Source: Volvox africanus (Eukaryota; Chlorophyta; Chlorophyceae; Chlamydomonadales; Volvocaceae). From it: DNA of 64,000 nt. Shown piece by piece: positions 10,010 through 20,290 of the stretch (the first letter of the stretch is position 1; the number at the start of each line of letters is the position of its first letter). The position numbers and the translations under genes were made by a program. The stretch lies in assembly GCA_030268105.1 (NCBI GenBank), contig BSDZ01000010.1, positions 21,001-85,000 of the forward strand. The letters are read 5' to 3'. The notes beneath the pieces are model-generated. The model had not been told where the DNA came from. It saw only the letters and a list, made by a program, of their open reading frames with translations, and did no database searches.

Positions 10010-12138
10010 TCAGAGAGGTCCGTCCTTAGACTGTGCCCGCAGCCTAGCTTCATCAAGCAGGGGTTTCATGTCAGGGGTGAAGTTACGTGCCGGTTCCCAG
10101 CTATTGTGCTCAGATGAATACCCAGACCATTTAACCAGGTACTCATGCACATTGCGCTTACGCCTGCCCTTGCCAACACGTCGTGCACGGTAATCTAGGA
10201 TACGTTCGACAGCATACAGGGTCTGCTTACCCGATAACCAGGTAGAGGGATTAGCTTCCGTAACAGGAGGGATGCTATCGTTAGCCTCAGGCAGAGTACC
10301 CCGATATGGACGTACGAGAGATACATGAAATGTGGGATGAATGCGTAGGTCAGATGGGAGTTGTAACTCTACAGCCACCGACCCTACCATGCGTACGACA
10401 GGATAAGGCCCCACAAAGCGAGGTAATAACTTGCGAGACCCATCAGCCAGGGAACGAAGGTTCTTCGTGCTCAACATAACCAGCTGGCCCTTGGTGAACG
10501 TGACGTCCTTTTTGGACTTGTTATAATAGTCCATAGCCCGTTGCTGTGCAGCTTCCAGGCAAGCTTTAGCGTCAGTTAGTCGGGACACGAAAGACTTAGC
10601 AAACGTTTTTGCAGCTGGAACATTTACGTCCAACTCCCGCCAAACAGGCAAAGCAGGGTTAAAACCGTAATTCAGGAAAAACGGACTATTACCAACGGAC
10701 CGGTTAGTAGCGTTATTAATGGCAAACTCAGCAGCGGCTAGGTAGGTATCCCATGCAGTAGGGGTGCGTCCTGCAAAGTTACGGAGCATATCACCCAGGA
10801 CACGGTTAACACGCTCTGTTTGCCCATCAGATTGGGGGTGGTAGGCGGTGGACAGGTTCACCCGCATTCCTACCAGAGTCCCCAGGGCGCCCCAAAACTT
10901 ACTTGCAAATTGAGTGCCGCGGTCAGATACCACGGACTTGGGGACCCCATGCAAACGTACCACATTGTCGAAAAATAGACGGGCCGTTTGCTCAGCTGTG
11001 CAGGATGATGTCGTGGGGGCCAGGTGGACCATCTTGGTGAAACGGTCGACCAGGACCAGCACGGCATCGTATCCTCCCTCAGTTTTGGGCAGCGCAACAA
11101 TAAAGTCCATAGAGACGCTTTCCCACGGAGCGTCAGGAATAGGAAGAGGTTGGAGATGCCCATGTGCTTTACCAGACTGGGCCTTATTGCGCTGGCACAG
11201 GTCGCAACAGAGGACATAATTTTCGGTGTCCTTAGCCATGCGGGGCCACCAGAATTGACGCCGCAAAAGCTCTAGTAACCGCGTGCAGCCAGGATGCCCA
11301 GCAAGAGGGCCGTCATGAAAACGTGAGAGAAGTTCACGACGTAATGAATCGTCGTTAGGTACGACAATCTGACGGTGGGATCCTTCCGATCGGATCCATA
11401 AGCCATGCTCCTGTACCAAGTGCCCTGTGTTGTTGTGAATTGTGAACCACGGGTCGGCTGCATAAGCCTGTTTCAAGCGCTTGGTAAAATCGGAGGGCAC
11501 GAAGTTAGGTTTTGCCTGAGACCTACTCCGTGTGCTTACCGCCAGAATGGCTGCATGCAGTGAGGGGTGCCTACTGAGAGCATCAGCTATGTTAAGTGAG
11601 CCGCTCAGGTACTCCCAATCAAAGTTAAACCGTGCCAGGTATTCCATCCAGCGGGCCTGGCGTCGGTTAAGGGAGGGCACACCTTGCAGAAACGTAAGGG
11701 GTTTGTGATCAGTCTTGAGGGCAAAAGGCCGGCCCTCAAGGTAACATCGCCATTCCTTCAAGGCATGTAGGACCGCCAGAAATTCCTGTTCCCCAGTGGT
11801 ATAACGGGTTTCAGCCCCCGAAAACTTCTTACTCGTGTATGCAATGGGGCGTCCCTGCTGCAACAGAACTGCCCCCGTCCCATGTATAGATGCATCAGTT
11901 ATGACCTCTACACGGAACGGCAATGAGTAGTCAGGGAAGTGCAGGAGAATATCATCAGAGATAGCACGCTTCAAAGCATCAAAAGCTTCTTGGCATGCGG
12001 GGGTCCAGGCCTCAGGTGAAGAGAAGGCTCCCTTACGTGTGAGGTTTGTTAGCGGTGCAGCAATGACTGAGTAGCGCTCTATGAACTTACGAAAGTAGTT
12101 GGTCAGGCCCAAAAACTTACGCAGTTCCTGAAGGTTGG
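10010..12138 (-). pseudogene. pol: Pol C-terminal part of E1 (RNase H, integrase, chromodomain), cut off by E2
   Basis: This part encodes the end of RT, RNase H (TDAS, TDHKPLT), the integrase HHCC zinc region (HDGPLAGHPG ... CDLC), the DDE core (MDF, SDRGTQF, TERVNR) and a C-terminal chromodomain (YLVKWSGY ... WEPA). The reading frame is open from the insertion site to the stop at 10010 and runs on into the inner LTR, where the upstream residues are LTR-derived. Its N-terminal part lies at 18344-20290, on the other side of E2. The chromodomain identifies the chromovirus clade, where it typically directs integration to heterochromatin. Confidence 0.9.
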
Positions 12139-12561
12139 TGTTGTATATGGTACCCACGAAGGGTGGTATCAAAAGATACCGGTTGTTGTGCCAGAGCCCG
12201 ATTAAGTAGAGCCGCCGACTAGGTCGTACTTGAGAGACCATAAGGCCTCGAACCGGGCGTGACCTTCAGAAGTCACCACTACAACCGGAGATTCAGTGAA
12301 CCAGGAACCAGATGTTCCACCATTTACCATTCAGGCGGTAAATGGCCCATTCCATACAGGTTATGGAGTAACCGACAGGTTCTGATGTTTCAGGAAGTCG
12401 GTTAGTATTGGTCGTCGACAGCCGAGACCAAATCCACAAATCGAATGCCAGATGGAAACATGAAACAGTTAATATGATAATTAAATATATTATATTATAA
12501 AATAATAAACGGATAATTATTATATCTTAATGAATTACCGAAATGCATTAAGGATACAACA
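12139..12561 (-). repeat. 3' LTR of E2
   Basis: The 423-bp LTR follows gttgg. It carries G at the cGgata site, like the outer 3' LTR and unlike its own partner LTR at 17921, which has A. Confidence 0.95.
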
Positions 12562-12630
12562 ATTGTTCCCCCTCTAGATGCAGCGTCCCGATGCATAAGA
12601 AGAGAGCAGACAGGTTGAAGTAGGACAGCG

Positions 12631-15600
12631 TCAGAGAGGTCCGTCCTTAGACTGTGCCCGCAGCCTAGCTTCATCAAGCAGGGGTTTCATGTCAGGGGTG
12701 AAGTTACGTGCCGGTTCCCAGCTATTGTGCTCAGATGAATACCCAGACCATTTAACCAGGTACTCATGCACATTGCGCTTACGCCTGCCCTTGCCAACAC
12801 GTCGTGCACGGTAATCTAGGATACGTTCGACAGCATACAGGGTCTGCTTACCCGATAACCAGGTAGAGGGATTAGCTTCCGTAACAGGAGGGATGCTATC
12901 GTTAGCCTCAGGCAGAGTACCCCGATATGGACATACGAGAGATACATGAAATGTGGGATGAATGCGTAGGTCAGATGGGAGTTGTAACTCTACAGCCACC
13001 GACCCTACCATGCGTACGACAGGATAAGGCCCCACAAAGCGAGGTAATAACTTGCGAGACCCATCAGCCAGGGAACGAAGGTTCTTCGTGCTCAACATAA
13101 CCAGCTGGCCCTTGGTGAACGTGACGTCCTTTTTGGACTTGTTATAATAGTCCATAGCCCGTTGCTGTGCAGCTTCCAGGCAAGCTTTAGCGTCAGTTAG
13201 TCGGGACACGAAAGACTTAGCAAACGTTTTTGCAGCTGGAACATTTACATCCAACTCCCGCCAAACAGGCAAAGCAGGGTTAAAACCGTAATTCAGGAAA
13301 AACGGACTATTACCAATGGACCGGTTAGTAGCGTTATTAATGGCAAACTCAGCAGCGGCTAGGTAGGTATCCCATGCAGTAGGGGTGCGTCCTGCAAAGT
13401 TACGGAGCATATCACCCAGGACACGGTTAACACGCTCTGTTTGCCCATCAGATTGGGGGTGGTAGGCGGTGGACAGGTTCACCCGCATTCCTACCAGAGT
13501 CCCCAGGGCGCCCCAAAACTTACTTGCAAATTGAGTGCCGCGGTCAGATACCACGGACTTGGGGACCCCATGCAAACGTACCACATTGTCGAAAAATAGA
13601 CGGGCCGTTTGCTCAGCTGTGCAGGATGATGTCGTGGGGGCCAGGTGGACCATCTTGGTGAAACGGTCGACCAGGACCAGCACGGCATCGTATCCTCCCT
13701 CAGTTTTGGGCAGCGCAACAATAAAGTCCATAGAGACGCTTTCCCACGGAGCGTCAGGAATAGGAAGAGGTTGGAGATGCCCATGTGCTTTACCAGACTG
13801 GGCCTTATTGCGCTGGCACAGGTCGCAACAGAGGACATAATTTTCGGTGTCCTTAGCCATGCGGGGCCACCAGAATTGACGCCGCAAAAGCTCTAGTAAC
13901 CGCGTGCAGCCAGGATGCCCAGCAAGAGGGCCGTCATGAAAACGTGAGAGAAGTTCACGACGTAATGAATCGTCGTTAGGTACGACAATCTGACGGTGGG
14001 ATCCTTCCGATCGGATCCATAAGCCATGCTCCTGTACCAAGTGCCCCGTGTTGTTGTGAATTGTGAACCACGGGTCGGCTGCATAAGCCTGTTTCAAGCG
14101 CTTGGTAAAATCGGAGGGCACGAAGTTAGGTTTTGCCTGAGACCTACTCCGTGTGCTTACCGCCAGAATGGCTGCATGCAGTGAGGGGTGCCTACTGAGA
14201 GCATCAGCTATGTTAAGTGAGCCGCTCAGGTACTCCCAATCAAAGTTAAACCGTGCCAGGTATTCCATCCAGCGGGCCTGGCGTTGGTTAAGGGAGGGCA
14301 CACCTTGCAGAAACGTAAGGGGTTTGTGATCAGTCTTGAGGGCAAAAGGCCGGCCCTCAAGGTAACATCGCCATTCCTTCAAGGCATGTAGGACCGCCAG
14401 AAATTCCTGTTCCCCAGTGGTATAACGGGTTTCAGCCCCCGAAAACTTCTTACTCGTGTATGCAATGGGGCGTCCCTGCTGCAACAGAACTGCCCCCGTC
14501 CCATGTATAGATGCATCAGTTATGACCTCTACACGGAACGGCAATGAGTAGTCAGGGAAGTGCAGGAGAATATCATCAGAGATAGCACGCTTCAAAGCAT
14601 CAAAAGCTTCTTGGCATGCGGGGGTCCAGGCCTCAGGTGAAGAGAAGGCTCCCTTACGTGTGAGGTTTGTTAGCGGTGCAGCAATGACTGAGTAGCGCTC
14701 TATGAACTTACGAAAGTAGTTGGTCAGGCCCAAAAACTTACGCAGTTCCTGAAGGTTGGAGGGCACTGGCCAATCCCGAACAACAGCAGTTTTCCGGGGG
14801 TCCATCCGTATGCCACCCTGAGACACTATATGCCCCAGATACTCCACCTGTGGTTGTGCCCAGTGGCACTTAGAACGCTTAGCATACAGCTGCTCACGCC
14901 GCAGAACCTCAAAGACCAGGCGGAGGTGTTGTATGTGCTCCTCACGGGTCTTTGAAAACACCAGGATATCGTCCAGATAACAGATGACGAATTTGTCGAT
15001 GTATGGCCTGAAGATGCGGTCCATGACGGCTTGGAACGTTGCAGGGGCGTTCGTCAGTCCGAAACTAAGGACGGTATATTCAAAATGGCCAAACGGCGTA
15101 CGGAAAGCCGTTTTAGGGATGTCAGATTCTGCTATACGAATCTGATTATACCCCTGCTGGAGGTCAATAGAGCTAAAGAATGCAGAATCTTTTAGCTTAT
15201 CCAGCAGATCATCGACACGTGGGAGGGGGTAACGGTTCTTAACTGTTGCGGCATTTAACCCCCTATAGTCAATGCACATTCTCAGAGTCCCATCCTTCTT
15301 TCCCACAAACAGAATAGGGGCGGAGTATGGGGATGTGCTTGGCCGTATCATACCTTTTTTCAGCAGCTCAGTAACCTGTCGTTTGACCTCGTCCAGCTCC
15401 AAGGGGCTTAGCCGATACATGGGGCGGGAAACGGGTACTGCACCAGGCACCAAAGGTATGGTGTGATCCACAGGCCGCATTGGAGGCTTACCAGGGACCT
15501 CCTGGAATATATCTGCATATTCCTGTAACAGGGCCTCAAGCTCAGGGTCAGTGGCATCAGCTGGGATAGAAGTTGCATTCAGGTACAACTTGGGCCGTAC

Positions 15601-16701
15601 TAGTAAAGCATGGGCCCCCTTGCGAATCATGCGAACTGCTGCTTTCCTGCCAACAACTTCAGGTTCAGTGTGCTGACAGATAGCAGTGGTTGCATAATTA
15701 AAGCAAGGCGCAGGTGTCATCTGATCTGGTGGCTGTCCGGCAGTAGTAAAGGGTACCTTGCAGACTAGATTCCCCTTGCGCAGGCGCAAAGATTTAGCCT
15801 CATAGTCAAGGACAGCCCCATACTGTGCTAGCGTGGAAGAACCCAAGATATACGTGGCAGCGTCAGTTAGCTCAGGCAACACGTATGGGCGGACATTTAA
15901 CCTTAAAGGACCTGCAGATAGACGAAGATTAACCTGCCCCAAGATAGCCTGCTTACCCCTATCAGCAAGGGTAACTTCTGACCAGGAGCATGGGCTAGGT
16001 TTCAGGCCAAGCTGCGTAACCACTGATGCCGAAATGAAATCATCACTGGCTCCAGAGTCGGCTAGGGCGGTGAACGTACGACCTGCCGTACTTACGGTGA
16101 TCAGAGGTACGCCAGCACCTATCAGGGCAGCAGCTTTAGGCAAGCAGAGAACTGAAATACAGGGTTCAGTCTCAGGCAAGCCCTCCTGAACCGATTTAGG
16201 AGCAGCAAACCAGACGTCAACAGAGTATGGGCTTCCAGGGAGTTGAACAACCTCACCTGCCATATCAAGGCTATGGAAAAGAGCCGTCCCTGGATTAAAC
16301 CTTAAGACCCGTTGCATTCCCGACAGAAAAGAAGGGTTGCGTCGGGACACATACTCAGGCAGCAAGATGCATGCTGAGGTATCAGGGTGTTGACGTTTGC
16401 ATGCCCTAAAGAGAGCTAATTGCTTCTGTAGCTCGCAGAGTGAAGAGGGAGTGAACAAGATAGTATGCCCACCCAAGTTAGCGGAGGATAGGGGGCGACC
16501 TTGAGGCTCAAACAGATTACAAAAGCCATCAAAGCCGGCACGGACAGTTCGTGCATCAAAAGAAAAACGTCTCCCTATCACCTGCTCCACTTGGTTTAAA
16601 ACAGAGGGCAAAAGAGCCCGTACTGCACGGCACTTTGCTACCATCTGGCCCACAGCAAAGACCCCAGGTGGTGATCCCTCTATACCAGCCTGGGCAAGTT
16701 C
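12631..16701 (-). CDS. pol: Gypsy Pol polyprotein, complete (E2)
   Basis: The frame is continuous from just after the gag TAG (16702-16704) to the stop at 12631. Counting from the GTG at 16653 (1,340 codons), the order is: a decayed Dam-methyltransferase-like region (about 30-150); retropepsin DSGA (199-202); reverse transcriptase with CIDYRGLN (460-467) and YLDD (559-562); RNase H (TDAS 712, TDHKPLT 774); integrase zinc region (H906, H914, CDLC 943-946); catalytic D976, D1037 and E1073; chromodomain (about 1260-1320). All catalytic residues expected of a working Pol are present. The start is uncertain: the nearest ATG is MVAKC, three codons after that GTG, and readthrough of the gag stop is the alternative. 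The same frame is complete in unit 2. Confidence 0.93.
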   Translation of the reverse strand, partial: ELAQAGIEGSPPGVFAVGQMVAKCRAVRALLPSVLNQVEQVIGRRFSFDARTVRAGFDGFCNLFEPQGRPLSSANLGGHTILFTPSSLCELQKQLALFRACKRQHPDTSACILLPEYVSRRNPSFLSGMQRVLRFNPGTALFHSLDMAGEVVQLPGSPYSVDVWFAAPKSVQEGLPETEPCISVLCLPKAAALIGAGVPLITVSTAGRTFTALADSGASDDFISASVVTQLGLKPSPCSWSEVTLADRGKQAILGQVNLRLSAGPLRLNVRPYVLPELTDAATYILGSSTLAQYGAVLDYEAKSLRLRKGNLVCKVPFTTAGQPPDQMTPAPCFNYATTAICQHTEPEVVGRKAAVRMIRKGAHALLVRPKLYLNATSIPADATDPELEALLQEYADIFQEVPGKPPMRPVDHTIPLVPGAVPVSRPMYRLSPLELDEVKRQVTELLKKGMIRPSTSPYSAPILFVGKKDGTLRMCIDYRGLNAATVKNRYPLPRVDDLLDKLKDSAFFSSIDLQQGYNQIRIAESDIPKTAFRTPFGHFEYTVLSFGLTNAPATFQAVMDRIFRPYIDKFVICYLDDILVFSKTREEHIQHLRLVFEVLRREQLYAKRSKCHWAQPQVEYLGHIVSQGGIRMDPRKTAVVRDWPVPSNLQELRKFLGLTNYFRKFIERYSVIAAPLTNLTRKGAFSSPEAWTPACQEAFDALKRAISDDILLHFPDYSLPFRVEVITDASIHGTGAVLLQQGRPIAYTSKKFSGAETRYTTGEQEFLAVLHALKEWRCYLEGRPFALKTDHKPLTFLQGVPSLNQRQARWMEYLARFNFDWEYLSGSLNIADALSRHPSLHAAILAVSTRSRSQAKPNFVPSDFTKRLKQAYAADPWFTIHNNTGHLVQEHGLWIRSEGSHRQIVVPNDDSLRRELLSRFHDGPLAGHPGCTRLLELLRRQFWWPRMAKDTENYVLCCDLCQRNKAQSGKAHGHLQPLPIPDAPWESVSMDFIVALPKTEGGYDAVLVLVDRFTKMVHLAPTTSSCTAEQTARLFFDNVVRLHGVPKSVVSDRGTQFASKFWGALGTLVGMRVNLSTAYHPQSDGQTERVNRVLGDMLRNFAGRTPTAWDTYLAAAEFAINNATNRSIGNSPFFLNYGFNPALPVWRELDVNVPAAKTFAKSFVSRLTDAKACLEAAQQRAMDYYNKSKKDVTFTKGQLVMLSTKNLRSLADGSRKLLPRFVGPYPVVRMVGSVAVELQLPSDLRIHPTFHVSLVCPYRGTLPEANDSIPPVTEANPSTWLSGKQTLYAVERILDYRARRVGKGRRKRNVHEYLVKWSGYSSEHNSWEPARNFTPDMKPLLDEARLRAQSKDGPL

Positions 16702-17773
16702 CTAGTGGTCCTTACCCTTATTTTTCTCCGCCCCCAGCATTGGGCAGGAGTCAACCCTATGTTGGTCGGAACCGCAACGGAGGCACATCCCATGTTGTTT
16801 ACGGAAATGGAACTCCCGTCTAGTACATTTGAATGTGGTTAAATATTCCGCTAGGTTCTGCTTGGGCCCCTTCTTCTGCACGTGGCCCCCTTTTGGGGCC
16901 AAGTGCCTCCCCTGCTGTCCGCCGCCCCTCTTAGACTTACCGGCGCCCTTAACCTGCCGCGGCTGATCCTCGTGCCCGGTGATGCCTGGACGAACGGATG
17001 CAGCCCGCGGTTTTTTGGTCGGGGGCGCCGGGGTCTCCTCGTCAGGGTCGTCGCAGGCCATGTCCTCGTCCTCATGTCCAGTATGAGGAGGCCCAGGTTG
17101 CCTGGAACAGGTGCCCGCAACAGCAGCACAAGTTGTTGCGGCAGCAGCGGGAGCCATCCCAGGAATATCCACGGCACCAGGTGTCAAATGGTTTGACACT
17201 ACAGCAGGGCCATGAACATAAAAAGGGGATGGGGCATAAATAGGTGATGTAGGTGCCTCAGGGGATGCTGTGCCGCCTTGCCTGGGAATAGGTGAAGGCT
17301 GGTTCGGAAGGTCGATACCGCCTGCCACAGCAGCATTTGGTGGCTGTGTCAACCTAGAGAGCCATTCCCACCTATTCGCTTGGCTAGCATTAGCAGCAAT
17401 CCGGCCAACAAACTGAAAGGTGTTGGCAGCAAGAGCCGAGACAGCATTCGCTAAGTTCGAGGCTTGCATATTGTATGCCTGAAAGCCTAACAGATCGAAC
17501 TGCGAGTGACTGTTCTGGCGAAAGGCAAAGCAAAGGCAAGGACCAGGGCCTACCCAACGCTTGGATGCCTTCGATGAACTTCAAAAATTCTGAAGTCCGC
17601 GCGTGAAGTTGATTTGCGATGGATCGGAGTGACTGGGCAGAGGTGCAGCTCCGAAGGGTCTGAGGTGTTGACACGGTGGTAGCCGCAGCGAAAATGGCGG
17701 CGCTCAGCTCCTCAGGCAATGTCTCCATGTCCAGAGGGATGTCGGCAGGAGGAAGATCGTGGTCGATGTCCAT
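16702..17773 (-). CDS. gag: Shortened Gag of E2, ~334 aa, lacking the capsid-like domain
   Basis: Predicted exons are 17773-17554 and 17486-16702. The 67-nt intron at 17553-17487 is retained, while the 350-nt intron is absent. The protein keeps the MDIDHDLPP N-terminus, the Pro/Ala-rich stretch and the CX2CX4HX4C knuckle (CLRCGSDQHRVDSC). It passes directly from HEDE to DMACDD, missing 204 residues that form the capsid-like domain in E1. Particle assembly from this protein alone is doubtful, so E2 probably needs full-length Gag in trans. The frame is shared with pol across a single TAG. Confidence 0.8.
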
Positions 17774-17920
17774 TTATAAAAGGGCAGCTTGAGTGGCTTG
17801 AGCGCGTTGCGCGGTTAGAGTGGCTTGAGCAGTTACCACAGAAAGACTTGAGAAGGCTTGAACGATTTCAGCGGAAGACTTGACGAGACGTCCCAGGGAG
17901 GAACGGTCTCGATACCAGCT

Positions 17921-18343
17921 TGTTGTATATGGTACCCACGAAGGGTGGTATCAAAAGATACCGGTTGTTGTGCCAGAGCCCGATTAAGTAGAGCCGCCGA
18001 CTAGGTCGTACTTGAGAGACCATAAGGCCTCGAACCGGGCGTGACCTTCAGAAGTCACCACTACAACCGGAGATTCAGTGAACCAGGAACCAGATGTTCC
18101 ACCATTTACCATTCAGGCGGTAAATGGCCCATTCCATACAGGTTATGGAGTAACCGACAGGTTCGGATGTTTCAGGAAGTCGGTTAGTATTGGTCGTCGA
18201 CAGCCGAGACCAAATCCACAAATCGAATGCCAGATGGAAACATGAAACAGTTAATATGATAATTAAATATATTATATTATAAAATAATAAACAGATAATT
18301 ATTATATCTTAATGAATTACCGAAATGCATTAAGGATACAACA
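17921..18343 (-). repeat. 5' LTR of E2
   Basis: The 423-bp LTR is followed by gttgg. It carries cAgata and the variant ggttcGgatg, whereas its partner at 12139 has cGgata and ggttcTgatg. The PBS lies at about 17906-17917. Confidence 0.95.
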
Positions 18344-20290
18344 GTTGGAGGGCACTGGCCAATCCCGAACAACAGCAGTTTTCCGGGGGTCCATCTGTAT
18401 GCCACCCTGAGACACTATATGCCCCAGATACTCCACCTGTGGTTGCGCCCAGTGGCACTTAGAACGCTTAGCATACAGCTGCTCACGCCGCAGAACCTCA
18501 AAGACCAGGCGGAGGTGTTGTACGTGCTCCTCACGGGTCTTTGAAAACACCAGGATATCGTCCAGATAACAGATGACGAATTTGTCGATGTATGGCCTGA
18601 AGATGCGGTCCATGACGGCTTGGAACGTTGCAGGGGCGTTCGTCAGTCCGAAACTAAGGACGGTATATTCAAAATGGCCAAACGGCGTACGGAAAGCCGT
18701 TTTAGGGATGTCAGATTCTGCTATACGAATCTGATTATACCCCTGCTGGAGGTCAATAGAGCTAAAGAATGCAGAATCTTTTAGCTTATCCAGCAGATCA
18801 TCGACACGTGGGAGGGGGTAACGGTTCTTAACTGTTGCGGCATTTAACCCCCTATAGTCAATGCACATTCTCAGAGTCCCATCCTTCTTTCCCACAAACA
18901 GAATAGGGGCGGAGTATGGGGATGTGCTTGGCCGTATCATACCTTTTTTCAGCAGCTCAGTAACCTGTCATTTGACCTCGTCCAGCTCCAAGGGGCTTAG
19001 CCGATACATGGGGCGGGAAACGGGTACTGCACCAGGCACCAAAGGTATGGTGTGATCCACAGGCCGCATTGGAGGCTTACCAGGGACCTCCTGGAATATA
19101 TCTGCATATTCCTGTAACAGGGCCTCAAGCTCAGGGTCAGTGGCATCAGCTGGGATAGAAGTTGCATTCAGGTGCAACTTGGGCCGTACTAGTAAAGCAT
19201 GGGCCCCCTTGCGAATCATGCGAACTGCTGCTTTTCTGCCAACAACTTCAGGTTCAGTGTGCTGACAGATAGCAGTGGTTGCATAATTAAAGCAAGGCGC
19301 AGGTGTCATCTGATCTGGTGGCTGTCCGGCAGTAGTAAAGGGTACCTTGCAGACTAGATTCCCCTTGCGCAGGCGCAAAGATTTAGCCTCATAGTCAAGG
19401 ACAGCCCCATACTGTGCTAGCGTGGAAGAACCCAAGATATACGTGGCAGCGTCAGTTAGCTCAGGCAACACGTATGGGCGGACATTTAACCTTAAAGGAC
19501 CTGCAGATAGACGAAGATTTACCTGCCCCAAGATAGCCTGCTTACCCCCATCAGCAAGGGTAACTTCTGACCAGGAGCATGGGCTAGGTTTCAGGCCAAG
19601 CTGCGTAACCACTGATGCCGAAATGAAATCATCACTGGCTCCAGAGTCGGCTAGGGCGGTGAACGTACGACCTGCCGTACTTACGGTGATCAGAGGTACG
19701 CCAGCACCTATCAGGGCAGCAGCTTTAGGCAAGCAGAGAACTGAAATACAGGGTTCAGTCTCAGGCAAGCCCTCCTGAACCGATTTAGGAGCAGCAAACC
19801 AGACGTCAACAGAGTATGGGCTTCCAGGGAGTTGAACAACCTCACCTGCCATATCAAGGCTATGGAAAAGAGCCGTCCCTGGATTAAACCTTAAGACCCG
19901 TTGCATTCCCGACAGAAAAGAAGGGTTGCGTCGGGACACATACTCAGGCAGCAAGATGCATGCTGAGGTATCAGGGTGTTGACGTTTGCATGCCCTAAAG
20001 AGAGCTAATTGCTTCTGTAGCTCGCAGAGTGAAGAGGGAGTGAACAAGATAGTATGCCCACCCAAGTTAGCGGAGGATAGGGGGCGACCTTGAGGCTCAA
20101 ACAGATTACAAAAGCCATCAAAGCCGGGACGGACAGTTCGTGCATCAAAAGAAAAACGTCTCCCTATCACCTGCTCCACTTGGTTTAAAACAGAGGGCAA
20201 AAGAGCCCGTACTGCACGGCACTTTGCTACCATCTGGCCCACAGCAAAGACCCCAGGTGGTGATCCCTCTATACCAACCTGGGCAAGTTC
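18344..20290 (-). pseudogene. pol: Pol N-terminal part of E1, with premature TGA
   Basis: This part encodes the region from the gag stop through retropepsin and RT (YLDD) to the insertion site of E2. A TGA at 18968-18970 replaces the CGA arginine codon seen in every other copy, ahead of the RT domain. Beyond the insertion site the frame runs into the LTR and ends with LTR-derived residues. The remainder of this pol is at 10010-12138. Confidence 0.9.

Larger units (their letters stand above)
12139..18343 (-). mobile_element. Inner Ty3/gypsy chromovirus E2 (6,205 bp), nested in E1 pol
   Basis: The LTRs are 12139-12561 and 17921-18343, flanked by the 5-bp duplication gttgg (12134-12138 and 18344-18348). 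E2 is the same family as E1 in the same orientation. It is shorter by exactly 962 bp, equal to the 350-bp intron plus the 612-bp gag segment. Pol is open throughout and Gag lacks its capsid-like domain. Confidence 0.96.

Noticed and set aside
10870..11275. Frames of 115, 101 and 83 aa overlapping integrase
   Set aside because: They are out-of-frame shadows of the integrase catalytic core.
12139..12241. Apparent N-terminus of the 743-codon frame ending at 10010
   Set aside because: Its first ~34 residues are read from the inner LTR and belong to an insertion junction, not a native protein start.
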